Source: Leadbetterella sp031420365 (GTDB taxonomy: Bacteria; Bacteroidota; Bacteroidia; Cytophagales; Spirosomataceae). From it: 64,000 bases of DNA. Each line of letters starts with the position of its first letter. Position 1 is the stretch's first letter. The position numbers and the translations under genes are program-made. Shown in pieces: positions 34,909 to 44,555 of this stretch. The DNA lies in assembly GCA_031420365.1 (NCBI GenBank), contig JANOMP010000241.1, positions 1-64,000 on the forward strand, in the 5' to 3' direction. The notes under the pieces were generated by a model, which was given only the letters and a program-made list of their open reading frames with translations, did no database searches and was not told where the DNA came from.

Positions 34909-36025
34909 CTACAACAGGTTTTAATTTTGCTTTCCAGGTTAAATTATCTTTTGCATATTGGTTTAAAATCATAGAATATTTTTCTATGGATTGTATTTCA
35001 ATATAAAAATTTATAATTTTTTGAATATCAATGTCAGAGTCGCTTGCTTCTAAATTTAATAGTAAAGGAAATTTTTCAGGGAAACCTCTATCTTCATATC
35101 CAATAACGAAAGGCATACCCCTAGAAGCATATTCCCTAGATTTTAAGGCGGAAGTTTCGCCTTTAGCCACATTAATTCTATGCATTCCCAAGCTTCCAAT
35201 TCCAACATGACATCTTTCAAACATTGCAATTAGATTATCACCAGAAACAAAACCATGGAAAAAAACATGTTCAGAGAGACCTTTATTTAAAACAAGATTC
35301 TTTAAATTTTCTAATTCATCCCCACTTCCTACCACATGAAATTTAATATTTATGGAAGGATTAGTTTGCAAGTATATTGCCAAACCATTTATTATTCTAT
35401 CTAAGCCATGCCAAGGTTGAACATTGGCTAGTCCTAAAAGCTCTAAATTTTTTCCATCAAAAACTGCAGTTTTAACAAGTCCAAATTTTTCCGAATCTAT
35501 ACCATTGTCTGTTTTTATTGTTGGAATACCAAATATGAAAGGTTTTGAAGAAAAGGTCACTATTTTGTCAATAAAAAATTTAAAAAAATAGGTGCAAATC
35601 CAATCAATTTTTTGTTCAATTTGTTTTTTAAATGACATTAAATTAAACTCAAATTGATATGGGAATGTAGGGATTTCCATAAATATCTTAACTTTTTTGT
35701 TCCGAATCTTAATAATCGTTAGTAATACTAAGAACAGTGGGTTTGTTAAAAAATGCCTTATATAAATATAATCATAGGAATAAATGTCTATATTTTTTAA
35801 AAAACCTCCATATAGGTAGGAAAGGAAACTTATTTTGTTTTGAGTAGATTTAACAATAGTTTTTTTCTGAGTTTTTATAATTATGTTCTTATTTTCAAAA
35901 TAAAATAGATCTGTTTTTAATCCTAACTCTTCAAAGGCGTTTACTTGCGCAAAAACTTTATTTTTTATACCGCCACTTCCACTAATCCCAAAATTCATTT
36001 TTGTAAAAAACAGCAATTTTTGCAT
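34892..36025 (-). CDS. Glycosyltransferase family 4-like protein
   Basis: About 377 residues from ATG 36025 (MQKLLFFTK...); an ATG at 36046 adds seven residues. The GT-B fold has N-terminal NFGISGSGGIKNKVFAQVNAF and a C-terminal donor domain with ELLGLANVQPWHGLDRIINGL, FHGFVSGDNLIAMFERCHVGIGSL and ALKSREYASRGMPFVIGY, the last replacing the usual E-x7-E motif. It overlaps the DUF5672 gene, so the two form a two-gene unit, divergent from the GT2 gene. Specificity unknown. Confidence 0.8.
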   Translation of the reverse strand: MQKLLFFTKMNFGISGSGGIKNKVFAQVNAFEELGLKTDLFYFENKNIIIKTQKKTIVKSTQNKISFLSYLYGGFLKNIDIYSYDYIYIRHFLTNPLFLVLLTIIKIRNKKVKIFMEIPTFPYQFEFNLMSFKKQIEQKIDWICTYFFKFFIDKIVTFSSKPFIFGIPTIKTDNGIDSEKFGLVKTAVFDGKNLELLGLANVQPWHGLDRIINGLAIYLQTNPSINIKFHVVGSGDELENLKNLVLNKGLSEHVFFHGFVSGDNLIAMFERCHVGIGSLGMHRINVAKGETSALKSREYASRGMPFVIGYEDRGFPEKFPLLLNLEASDSDIDIQKIINFYIEIQSIEKYSMILNQYAKDNLTWKAKLKPVVDEYIN

Positions 36026-36140
36026 TAAAATGTTTTTTTTGTGCAAATATGCAAAGAATCACGCAATTTGCATTCTAGTTTTAATTGAGTATTTTCTTAT
36101 TTTTAAATTTATTTTAAAATTCGAATTATTTTAACACCCT

Positions 36141-36902
36141 ATGCCCCTTATTTCAATTATTACAATTACATATAATGCTCAAGAATTTCTTGAACGTACA
36201 TTATTGAGCATTCGAAAACAAACACTTGATAATTTTCAATACATTCTGATTGACGGAGGCTCGAAAGACAAAACAATGGACATTGTTGACAAAAATAAAG
36301 ATTTGTTTGCTGTTGTAATTTCAGAAGCAGACAGGGGGCTTTATGATGCCATGAATAAAGGGTTATCAAAAGCAACTGGAAAATATGTATGGTTTATGAA
36401 TGCAGGAGATGAAATTGCAGAAAATGATGCTTTTATTAAGATTCAGAATTTATCAATAAGCAACCCCGATGTTATTTATTCTGATACTCTTATGGTTAAT
36501 AATAAAGGGGAAATTCTTGGATTAAGATCTCAACTTTTGCCCCATAAATTGCCTGAGAATCTTAATTGGAATACATTCAAAATGGGCATGTTGGTTTGTC
36601 ATCAGTCTTTTATTGTAAAAAGAGAAATTGCCCCATTTTATATATTAAATAATTTGAGTTCTGATATAGATTGGGAAATTAAATGTTTGAAAGCATCAAA
36701 TAATAATTTAAAATTTCCAGGTATTCTTTCGAAATATTTAGAAGGGGGTGCTTCACATCAGCAATTATTTAAATCTTGGAAAGATAGGTTTTTAGTTTTA
36801 CAAGCCCATTTCGGTTTTTTGCCAAATATTTATAATCACCTTAAAATTGTTTTTAGAGCAGATTGGCGAAATATTTTCAGGGTTTCAAAGTATATCAAAT
36901 AG
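36141..36902 (+). CDS. Family 2 glycosyltransferase
   Basis: A 253-residue GT-A enzyme of the WcaA/colanic-acid type. The nucleotide-binding start is ISIITITYNAQEFLERTLLSI, with LIDGGSKDKTMDIV, SEADRGLYDAMNKGLSKATG and the metal site region WFMNAGDEIAENDAF. It is soluble, without membrane segments. It stands alone on plus and its 3' end overlaps the convergent bshB1 by 18 bases. The product is presumably a surface glycan; the sugar is not predictable. Confidence 0.88.
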   Translation: MPLISIITITYNAQEFLERTLLSIRKQTLDNFQYILIDGGSKDKTMDIVDKNKDLFAVVISEADRGLYDAMNKGLSKATGKYVWFMNAGDEIAENDAFIKIQNLSISNPDVIYSDTLMVNNKGEILGLRSQLLPHKLPENLNWNTFKMGMLVCHQSFIVKREIAPFYILNNLSSDIDWEIKCLKASNNNLKFPGILSKYLEGGASHQQLFKSWKDRFLVLQAHFGFLPNIYNHLKIVFRADWRNIFRVSKYIK

Positions 36903-37610
36903 GTTTTTAACCTCCAACATTTTAGATTTTGTAAAACCTTCGCCATGTTTTACCCCTATTTTATGCCCCATTTCTTCAGACCTAGCTTTTACAAAATTCA
37001 TAAATTCTGGCGAAGATATATAACTGGAAGGTTCCGCATTTTGAGGATCAAAAAATTGACTTTTAAAAGCTCTAATACTAGCTTCTTTTATATTCCAATA
37101 ATCTGTAATATCTACTACAAAATCTGGCTCAATATACCGATCTTGAATATAATTATATACTGATTTTGGTCTCCATGCTTCTTGTTCTTTCCCATTTTTG
37201 TGATATGTTTTTATCATTCGCAGTCCACTATAAAAACAAGCTTCTGTGGATAGGGCAGAAGCTCTTCCATGGTCGGGATGCCTATCTCCAATCGCATTTG
37301 ATAAAACTATTTCTGGTTGAAATTTTCGAATGACTTGTATTATTATTTTTTGATGTTCTTCATCGTTTTTAAAGAAACCATCTCTAAAATTTAGGTTTTC
37401 TCGTGCTGCTAATCCCAGTATTGTTGCTGAAATTTTCGCTTCTTGTATTCTTGTTTCTGGTGTACCTCTTGTTCCTAAATCTCCAGCGGTAAAATCTACC
37501 ATAGCTATTTTATATCCTGAAGCAATGTGTTTGGCAATAGTACCAGAGCAACTAAGTTCAGCATCATCTGGATGAACTGAAAATACAAGAATGTCAACTT
37601 TTTCAACCAT
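36885..37610 (-). CDS. bshB1: Bacillithiol biosynthesis deacetylase BshB1
   Basis: A 241-residue LmbE-family zinc deacetylase. Metal motif VHPDDAELSCSG at residues ~12-23 and the second site DRHPDHGRAS; MVDFTAGDLGTRGTPETR is characteristic of the BshB1 branch. It removes the acetyl group from GlcNAc-malate in the synthesis of the thiol bacillithiol, which many Bacteroidota use. It is adjacent to, and transcribed after, the M23 peptidase gene (stop and start meet). The other bsh genes are not in the window. Confidence 0.92.
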   Translation of the reverse strand: MVEKVDILVFSVHPDDAELSCSGTIAKHIASGYKIAMVDFTAGDLGTRGTPETRIQEAKISATILGLAARENLNFRDGFFKNDEEHQKIIIQVIRKFQPEIVLSNAIGDRHPDHGRASALSTEACFYSGLRMIKTYHKNGKEQEAWRPKSVYNYIQDRYIEPDFVVDITDYWNIKEASIRAFKSQFFDPQNAEPSSYISSPEFMNFVKARSEEMGHKIGVKHGEGFTKSKMLEVKNLFDIL

Positions 37611-38821
37611 TATCTTACTCTTAACCTAAGGCCAACATATAGTTTTTTGCTAGAACTAATTTTATTTATTCGGCATATTTCACCCACTGATGTTTTGAAT
37701 TTTCTGGCAATTTCGGTTAGATTATCGCCAGGTGTTACTTTATACCATGCTATTTTTGAGACTTTAACTGGTACTTCCTCTTCTTCTTCAATGTCTTCCG
37801 TTTCTTCTTCTGAACTATCAGAAAGCGAGCCTTCTGAATTTTTGTCAAAAACAACATTTGCAGGACGAGAACTACCACCTCTTATATAATCATAAACTTT
37901 TGGTGAAAGAATAAATTCTTGGCTCTTCATTTCCATAGGCTTTGGTTTGAAGTTATAAATATTTTCAGGATCGAATTGATTCCCTTCATATCGAGTTTCA
38001 AAATGTAAATGAGAACCTGAACTCCTTCCTGTATTTCCTCCTTTTGCTATTTCTTCACCGGCTTTAACAATAGTATTTGGTTCAAAATTTATCTTAGATA
38101 GATGTCCAAATAATGTTTCTAAACCATTATAATGTCTTAATATTAATGTTCTTCCATAACCAGAATGAACTCCTGATACTCGAACTATTCCATCAAAAGG
38201 AGCATAAACTTCATCACCTGTTTCTAAATCAAGGTCAGTGCCTTTATGCCATCTTCTGTTCCTCCACCCAAAATGAGAAGTAATAAGAGTTCTCGCTAAT
38301 ACGGGTGCCCAGTTTCGTCCTTCGCTTATGTCATAAAGTTTTAATGAAACAGTTTCATCAAATTCTTTAGGATTTAATTCATAAGGATTAAGGGATTTAG
38401 TGTCCCAAACAGAAAAATAAGAGGCAATTTTTACCATATTTTCCGCACCAGAAAACTGTGCATCTTCTTCAATTTCTACTACAATTAATTCACCTTCATC
38501 TATTGAGGAGGTATCGTCGCTTACTAATTCATTTATTTCTCTTAGGGGTTCAATTTTAATTCCTTCTAAAGAATTTGCTGTTTTTGCAGGAGCATTGGAG
38601 GTTTTATTAGTATTGTTGTTCTCAAATTGATTGGAGAATCTCAGTTTTGGCTCCTCTTCAAAAGTAAAATCAAATTCGTCTTCCTTGGGTTCTAATTTTA
38701 TAGTACTTGGTTTTTTATTTTGAGGAATTTTTGGAGCTTTAATAATTTTTCCTTTTTCTTTTTGGGCTAAAGAAGGTAGGGTAAAAAAAAGTAATCCGAC
38801 AAATAATATATAAATTCTCAT
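37610..38821 (-). CDS. M23 family metallopeptidase with C-terminal LysM domain
   Basis: Starting at 38821 the protein has 403 residues and a signal peptide MRIYILFVGLLFFTLPSLAQ; the frame extends 10 codons upstream without benefit. A long acidic linker follows, then the M23 (lysostaphin-like) domain with zinc ligands in HKGTDLDLETGD and SGSHLHFETRY, and a LysM domain at the end (WYKVTPGDNLTEIARKF). It is a periplasmic peptidoglycan endopeptidase or, if regulated by FtsEX, an amidase activator; both zinc motifs are intact, favouring an active enzyme. It is linked to bshB1. Confidence 0.88.
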   Translation of the reverse strand: MRIYILFVGLLFFTLPSLAQKEKGKIIKAPKIPQNKKPSTIKLEPKEDEFDFTFEEEPKLRFSNQFENNNTNKTSNAPAKTANSLEGIKIEPLREINELVSDDTSSIDEGELIVVEIEEDAQFSGAENMVKIASYFSVWDTKSLNPYELNPKEFDETVSLKLYDISEGRNWAPVLARTLITSHFGWRNRRWHKGTDLDLETGDEVYAPFDGIVRVSGVHSGYGRTLILRHYNGLETLFGHLSKINFEPNTIVKAGEEIAKGGNTGRSSGSHLHFETRYEGNQFDPENIYNFKPKPMEMKSQEFILSPKVYDYIRGGSSRPANVVFDKNSEGSLSDSSEEETEDIEEEEEVPVKVSKIAWYKVTPGDNLTEIARKFKTSVGEICRINKISSSKKLYVGLRLRVR

Positions 38822-39024
38822 AGAATAGTTCTTTGTTTTAAAACTCTGCAATTTACGAAATATTATTAATTAGGCTATTTTTAACATTTCTTAAGCGGAG
38901 ATTAAACGTCAATCTTAAATGAAAAAAGGAATTTTGAGATTAGAATTGAAAATAAACTTAGAATGTTGCTAGGTGCCATTTTAAGTTTTTAAATTAATAT
39001 AAATAATTAATGCTACTGTTCTTT

Positions 39025-40173
39025 TTAAAAAGATTGAATTATTTCTTCAATTTTTATAATTGAATTTTCAAAGCTGTAATTCTTCAATACTTTAATTTGA
39101 GCTAATTTTCCCATTTTTACTATCATTAAAGGGTCTTTTTGTAAATTTATTATGTTTTGGGAAATTGATTGGATATCTAAATACGATGAAGTGAAACCAC
39201 AATCATCTTCAATAAATTCTTCAGCCCCACCTGTGTTTTTAAAACCGATTATAGGTTTTTCGCATAAAGCTGCTTCAAGCATAACCAAAGGAAATGGATC
39301 TTCTCTCGAACAAACTAAAAAAATATCTAAGGCATTTATAATTGAAATGGCCTTCGGAGTTGGAGGTAGCCAAATAATATATTTTTCAATACCTAGTTTT
39401 TTGGCATCATAACTTAATTGAAAAAACAAAATATCATTTTTATTAACACCAACCCAAATAAATTTTACATTCTTAGTTTGGGAAGCCACTTTCTTTACAA
39501 TGTTTAAGAATACATCAGGAGCTTTCCTCCAATCAGCATTTCCACAAGCTCCAATTAAAAAGCAATTTTCGTCGATTCCAAATTCTTTTTTAACTTTAAT
39601 TACATTTTCTTTGCGGTGGATATCCAGAATCTTTTCATTTTCAACAAAAGAGTGAACAACAGTAGTTTTTAATTCAAAATCAATACTTTTTGAAATTAAA
39701 TTTTCTTTAACTGCCTTCGAACAAGCAATGATTTTTGTTGAATAAGATTTTAGTATTTCTAAACATCCTATTGACCCAAATTGCTCAATAGAAAAGATGA
39801 GTTCATGAATATGTGAAATTATAGGTTTTTTGAAAATTGTATTAACCTCTTCTAGAATTCCTACACTAGCTATTGTATTGGCATAGATAAGGTCAATTAT
39901 ATATTTTTTATTAATTTCTTGTAATAGATTGTTTTTGGCTCCTAATAGCTCTTTTATTTTTTTGATTTTAGAACTCTGGTTTTCAGAATCAAGATAGTAA
40001 GTATCGAAATTAGTTTCAAAATCTTCTCTTAATGTACCCCAATTGTTAAGAATCAGGAGAACAACCCCATATTTTTTACTTTTAAAATAACGCATGATAT
40101 TTAATAGAAAAATTTGAGCCCCGGCTCTATTTCCATCATGGCTAATAAATAATATGTTTTTTTTAGATTCCAA
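39025..40173 (-). CDS. Family 4 glycosyltransferase
   Basis: A 382-residue GT-B enzyme. N-terminal domain starts ILFISHDGNRAGAQIFLLNIM; the donor domain contains FLIGACGNADWRKAPDVFL and DIFLVCSREDPFPLVMLEAALCEKP with the E-x7-E motif, then GGAEEFIEDDCGF. It overlaps the aminotransferase gene by 11 bases and ends the minus-strand export operon. It likely adds a sugar to the exported polysaccharide, perhaps the amino sugar made by its neighbour. Confidence 0.88.
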   Translation of the reverse strand: MESKKNILFISHDGNRAGAQIFLLNIMRYFKSKKYGVVLLILNNWGTLREDFETNFDTYYLDSENQSSKIKKIKELLGAKNNLLQEINKKYIIDLIYANTIASVGILEEVNTIFKKPIISHIHELIFSIEQFGSIGCLEILKSYSTKIIACSKAVKENLISKSIDFELKTTVVHSFVENEKILDIHRKENVIKVKKEFGIDENCFLIGACGNADWRKAPDVFLNIVKKVASQTKNVKFIWVGVNKNDILFFQLSYDAKKLGIEKYIIWLPPTPKAISIINALDIFLVCSREDPFPLVMLEAALCEKPIIGFKNTGGAEEFIEDDCGFTSSYLDIQSISQNIINLQKDPLMIVKMGKLAQIKVLKNYSFENSIIKIEEIIQSF

Positions 40174-41248
40174 TACTTTGGTTGATTATTTCGATTATTT
40201 TATCGACTATTGGTAGCTCTAAATCCGGATAAAGGGGAATTGAAAGTACTCTTTTAGAAATATCTTCCGACACTAAGCATGAGTCTGAGTTTTTTAAATA
40301 TGGTAGTTTGTTTAGTGAGGGGTAAAAATAACGTCTAGGGAAAATGTGCTCTTTATTTAATTGGGATATCACTTTTAAAGTTATGGCTTCACTTTCTAAA
40401 ATAATTGGATAATAAGCATAATTATATTCATAATCTTCCGTAAAGCTTTTTGGCTTTTTAAGGTTTTTCCAATTTAGATTTTGATCATAAATGCTAAAGA
40501 TGTTTTTTCTACCAGCAATAATTTCCGACAAATGATTCAAATTTACTAATCCCATTGCAGCATGAAATTCCGAATTTTTTCCATTAATTCCAGGTAAATA
40601 GTATTCATCTAAAACATGTCCAAAACTACGCAAAAGTTTGAGTTTTTCGAATAGCTTTAGATTATTACACGTGATGGATCCGCCTTCTATTGTATGAAAT
40701 ACTTTAGTTGAATGAAAACTACAGGTAGATGCATCGCCATAAGCTAAAAGTGACTTGCCCTTATATTTTACTCCAAAAGCATGAGCCGCATCGTAAATTA
40801 CTTTTAAACTATATTTTTTCGCTATGGCTTCAATTTTTTCTATTTCACAAGGATGACCATACACATGTGTGGCTAATATTGCTGTAGTTTTATCTGATAT
40901 TTTTTCCTCAATTAAGTCTGGATTAATATTTAAATCACTTTCTTTTACGTCCACAAAAACTGGAGTCAAGTTTTCCCATAAAACAGAAGTCGTGGTAGCA
41001 CAATATGAAAATGGAGTGGTAATCACTTCGCCTTTTAGTTCAAATGCTTTTAGTAATAGTTGGATGGCAATAGTGCCATTGTTTACAAAAATAAAATGTG
41101 GAATGGAGAGAAAATTCTTTAATTTTTCTTCTAATTCTACCACTAATGGCCCATTGTTAGTGAGCCAATTAGTATCCCATATCTTTGATAAGTAGTATTC
41201 GTATTCTTTTTGAGGAGGTAGAAAAGATTTTGTAACGTTTATTCTCAC
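40163..41248 (-). CDS. DegT/DnrJ/EryC1/StrS sugar aminotransferase
   Basis: A 361-residue PLP enzyme. The PLP lysine is in CSFHSTKVFHTIEGGS, the cofactor region in VIYDAAHAFGVKYKGKSLL, and the start (ITTPFSYCATTTSVLWENLTPVFVDV) is typical of sugar 3- or 4-aminotransferases of the FdtB/QdtB/VioA kind. It makes a dTDP-amino sugar distinct from that of the WecE-like enzyme. The final specificity cannot be told by eye. Its stop lies inside the following GT4 gene; a 114-base gap separates it from the ABC transporter. Confidence 0.85.
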   Translation of the reverse strand: MRINVTKSFLPPQKEYEYYLSKIWDTNWLTNNGPLVVELEEKLKNFLSIPHFIFVNNGTIAIQLLLKAFELKGEVITTPFSYCATTTSVLWENLTPVFVDVKESDLNINPDLIEEKISDKTTAILATHVYGHPCEIEKIEAIAKKYSLKVIYDAAHAFGVKYKGKSLLAYGDASTCSFHSTKVFHTIEGGSITCNNLKLFEKLKLLRSFGHVLDEYYLPGINGKNSEFHAAMGLVNLNHLSEIIAGRKNIFSIYDQNLNWKNLKKPKSFTEDYEYNYAYYPIILESEAITLKVISQLNKEHIFPRRYFYPSLNKLPYLKNSDSCLVSEDISKRVLSIPLYPDLELPIVDKIIEIINQSIGI

Positions 41249-41362
41249 TGCAAATAAATTAATAAATAATTTTCCAAATTTAAGTAAAAGGAGGGTTTTT
41301 TCCTATCTTGAAATTGCCTAAATTTATATTTATGATTTGAATATGATTATAATTTTTTAAGA

Positions 41363-42604
41363 TTATTCGATAAATTCTTGTTGCCATGAGTTTACAGTAA
41401 TTAATTTAGGTCTAACTGCACCAGGCCATTTTCCATACCAGTCGGTACCTTCTCTAAAATCTAAAATATCAAAAACTAAGGCATCTTCAAAGAAGTAAAC
41501 AGGTGCAAGTCTATCTTTTACTATCATAATTGATATGTAATAGGACCCATCATTTAAAAAATTGTCAGGAATTTTACATTCAGATTTCACAATTCCTTTT
41601 TTGTAAATTTTTGCATCGTCTCCAAGATTAAAAACACATTCTCCTGTCATTGAAAACAAAAAAATACTAACATTTAATTCAGCCGAATTCATCAAATTCC
41701 AATATTCAAATGAAATATTGAAAGCTGTTCTTGTATCAAAATTATCTTGAATAATGCCATTTATTGGAATCAAACTGATACTTTTAATTCTTATAAAATC
41801 ATTGCCTGGTGCGTTTTCAAACGTTTCCCATTTTTGTTGAAGCTGAAATTTCGAAACATCTTTTACGTATTCAGTGATGACTTCATCCATTGGGCCATAC
41901 TTTTTAAGTTCTCCACTTTTAAGATAAGCCCCTTTATTACAAAGGCCTTGCACGGCCGTTAAATTATGACTTACAAAGAGTAAAGTTCTACCGCTATTGG
42001 AAACGTCTTTCATTTTGCCAATACTTTTTTTCTGAAAGTCGGCGTCACCTACCGCTAAAACTTCATCAACTACTAAAATTTCTGGCTCCAAATGAGCTGC
42101 TATTGCAAATCCAAGCCTCACATACATTCCTGATGAGTATCTTTTTACAGGTGTATCTAAAAACCTAGAGATACCTGCAAAATCGACAATGGCATCGAAA
42201 TGTGTATCAATTTCGGATTTTTGCATACCTAATATAGCACCGTTAAGAAAAATGTTTTCTCTGCCTGTAAGTTCTGGATGAAAACCAGTTCCTACTTCTA
42301 AAAGACTTGCCATTCGCCCTTTTACTCTCACAACTCCAGTAGTGGGCTCAGTAATTCGGCTTAAAACTTTTAATAAAGTAGATTTTCCAGCTCCATTTGC
42401 ACCTATTAGGCCTAACCTATCTCCTTGCTTAATTTCTAAATTAATATTTTTCAGAGCCCAAAATGTCTCTTTGTAATTTTCTTCAGATTTATTAAAAAGA
42501 TTTTTTGACCATCTGCTAATAGTATCTCTTAAATCATCATTAGATTTAGTTTTATGATTAATTACGTATTTTTTTGATACGTTTTCAATGCTCAAAACGG
42601 TCAT
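41363..42604 (-). CDS. Polysaccharide ABC exporter ATPase (Wzt-like) with C-terminal domain
   Basis: A 413-residue protein. The ATPase has Walker A GANGAGKST (68-76), signature YSSGMYVRLGFA and Walker B ILVVDEVLAVGD. From about residue 250 a beta-sandwich domain follows (NISFEYWNLMNSAELNVSIF, FILNDGS-like DNFLNDGSYYISIM), as in Wzt proteins that recognise the capped end of O-polysaccharide. It pairs with the permease 11 bases upstream. Presence of the C-terminal domain points to export of a completed, end-modified chain. Confidence 0.9.
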   Translation of the reverse strand: MTVLSIENVSKKYVINHKTKSNDDLRDTISRWSKNLFNKSEENYKETFWALKNINLEIKQGDRLGLIGANGAGKSTLLKVLSRITEPTTGVVRVKGRMASLLEVGTGFHPELTGRENIFLNGAILGMQKSEIDTHFDAIVDFAGISRFLDTPVKRYSSGMYVRLGFAIAAHLEPEILVVDEVLAVGDADFQKKSIGKMKDVSNSGRTLLFVSHNLTAVQGLCNKGAYLKSGELKKYGPMDEVITEYVKDVSKFQLQQKWETFENAPGNDFIRIKSISLIPINGIIQDNFDTRTAFNISFEYWNLMNSAELNVSIFLFSMTGECVFNLGDDAKIYKKGIVKSECKIPDNFLNDGSYYISIMIVKDRLAPVYFFEDALVFDILDFREGTDWYGKWPGAVRPKLITVNSWQQEFIE

Positions 42605-42615
42605 TTATTCGCTTA

Positions 42616-43455
42616 TTAAATGTAATCTACAAAAGAATTTTCGTGCTTTCTGAAAAACTTTATAGACATGAAAAATGTGATAAAAATAAAAACTACCAAT
42701 GGAATGAAGCTATCCCAATTAAATGCTGCATGCTCTCCTAACATACTCCACCTTAATGCATCAGCCGCTCCTGTTACTGGATTTAAAACAAAAATTTTAT
42801 AGTAAATAGGGTTTTCAACACTTTTTACCATATCAGAGGTGTATCCTACTGCAGAAACAAAATATCCAAACTGAATAACAAAAGGTATTATTTGGCCAAT
42901 ATCTCTGAATTTTACATTTAAAACTGCTGACATAAGTCCAATACCAAAAGCAGATAGAAATGACAAGAAAATAAAGATTGGTACAAAAATAATTTTCCAA
43001 TCGGGTGTAAATTGATACCAAAAGCAAAGACCCACAAATACTAAAGTAGCTATAAAAACATCAATTAATCCAAGAAAAATTGTGGAAAGCGGAATAATTA
43101 ATCTCGGAAAATAAACCTTCGTAACCAAATTTGAATTCAAAACTATACTTTGACTTAATGACTGAAGCGATTGTGAGAAAAACAACCAGACAATTACCCC
43201 AGGCACTACAATAAGTGGGAAAGGAATAGCATAATTAACATCTAGTTTGGCGATTTTGCCAAACGCAAAAGCCATAACAAAAGTAGTTACAAGTGGTCTA
43301 ATTGCACTCCAACCTACACCTAATATTGACTGTTTGTATTTAACTAAAACATCTCTTTTAGCTAAAATCCAAAGTAGTTCTTTAGATTCCCAAATTTCTT
43401 TTAGATATTCCCAAATAGATCGATTTGCAGTAATTACTCGTTCCTTAGTATCCAT
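42616..43455 (-). CDS. Polysaccharide ABC exporter permease (Wzm-like)
   Basis: A 279-residue ABC-2 type permease with six helices. The amphipathic N-terminus and coupling region (YLKEIWESKELLWILAKRDVLVKYKQSILGVGWSAIRP) and the PFPLIVVPGVIVWLFFSQSL segment are typical of Wzm/KpsM/TagG proteins. With the Wzt-like ATPase it exports an undecaprenyl-linked polysaccharide across the inner membrane. It lies 8 bases after the Wzz-like gene, in one operon with the outer-membrane export protein. Confidence 0.92.
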   Translation of the reverse strand: MDTKERVITANRSIWEYLKEIWESKELLWILAKRDVLVKYKQSILGVGWSAIRPLVTTFVMAFAFGKIAKLDVNYAIPFPLIVVPGVIVWLFFSQSLQSLSQSIVLNSNLVTKVYFPRLIIPLSTIFLGLIDVFIATLVFVGLCFWYQFTPDWKIIFVPIFIFLSFLSAFGIGLMSAVLNVKFRDIGQIIPFVIQFGYFVSAVGYTSDMVKSVENPIYYKIFVLNPVTGAADALRWSMLGEHAAFNWDSFIPLVVFIFITFFMSIKFFRKHENSFVDYI

Positions 43456-43463
43456 TAATATCT

Positions 43464-44555
43464 TTAGTTCGTTTCGGACATTATTTCTTTAAAAGTCTTG
43501 GTTAAACTTACTATAAATATGGCAGCAAATAGACATATTATTCCTCCTAACCTAGTACTAATTCCAGTTTTTTCTATTATCCCAAGCGGTAATCTTACTG
43601 GCTCTAAGACTGTAAATATAGGTGTCTGCTCAAAAATTAATCTATTTAAATTCTCAACATTGGCTAATTGAGTAAAATACTGATTGGTTATGTAAGTGTT
43701 ATCTCTATTTATTTGCTGTTGTTTCATTATCCCAGAAGGATCAACAACATTAGGGTTATCAAATGTTACCCTGGCCATTTTTCTATCAGTAGTTTTTACC
43801 AAATAGGCCAGACTATCCAATCTTCTTTCTTGCATTTCTAAAAGTTGTCTTGTTTTCTTAGTTTTCATGTTTTTGTAGAATTCTTCTGTTGTCACCATAA
43901 GATTTTCTATCCAAACTTTTGTAAGTAATTCATTGGTAGTTTCGGCGGTAATATCTATTAAACTCGCATTTTCTACAGGAGAGACATGGGTGTCCATGGC
44001 TATTTTATTGTAAACATCTCCAATTATTTGATTCTCATAAGGGGTAAATTCGTTGATTCCTTTTTTAGTAAACCGATAATTTGAATATGGAGAAGGGTCT
44101 TGAAATAGATTTCCAGCCCATTCATTTTTCTTAATATCGCTGCTATCAATATAATAATTAATAAAAAGTTCTTTTTTATTTCCAACTTTTACTTCTTTCA
44201 TAAAGGCATTTTGGAATACATTTACGGAAAGTACAATTGATTTGAAGTTTGTGGCTCCGAGTAATTCACCTGTTTTTATTCCAGGACCTGCAGCACCTAG
44301 GCCAAAAGTAGAGGCTAGACCACCAAGTTGGTTTTGCCCTCCACCGCCTTCTAATTCCAAATGGAAGGTAGTTTCTCCAGTAAATACGGGGTCTTTTTTA
44401 AATATTACATTTTTTACTAAATCAAAAGCAGTTCCAATTAGTAAAGCGATAAGTAAAATTTGCCAATTTTTTGCTAAGTGCTGAAAAAAATTAAAAACAC
44501 TTTTTAAAAATTCTTTGGTGGAGACTTGAGTTTCTTGAATTTTTGTGCTTTCCAT
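43464..44555 (-). CDS. Wzz-type polysaccharide copolymerase
   Basis: A 363-residue inner-membrane protein with helices near residues 32-50 and 330-352 flanking a periplasmic coiled-coil domain (TKKTRQLLEMQERRLDSLAYLVKTTDRKM). This is the PCP/Wzz layout; there is no C-terminal tyrosine kinase domain. The Pro-rich segment before helix 2 (FEQTPIFTVLEPVRLPLG) is characteristic. It regulates chain length or couples export with the Wza-like protein, whose gene abuts it directly. Confidence 0.88.
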   Translation of the reverse strand: MESTKIQETQVSTKEFLKSVFNFFQHLAKNWQILLIALLIGTAFDLVKNVIFKKDPVFTGETTFHLELEGGGGQNQLGGLASTFGLGAAGPGIKTGELLGATNFKSIVLSVNVFQNAFMKEVKVGNKKELFINYYIDSSDIKKNEWAGNLFQDPSPYSNYRFTKKGINEFTPYENQIIGDVYNKIAMDTHVSPVENASLIDITAETTNELLTKVWIENLMVTTEEFYKNMKTKKTRQLLEMQERRLDSLAYLVKTTDRKMARVTFDNPNVVDPSGIMKQQQINRDNTYITNQYFTQLANVENLNRLIFEQTPIFTVLEPVRLPLGIIEKTGISTRLGGIICLFAAIFIVSLTKTFKEIMSETN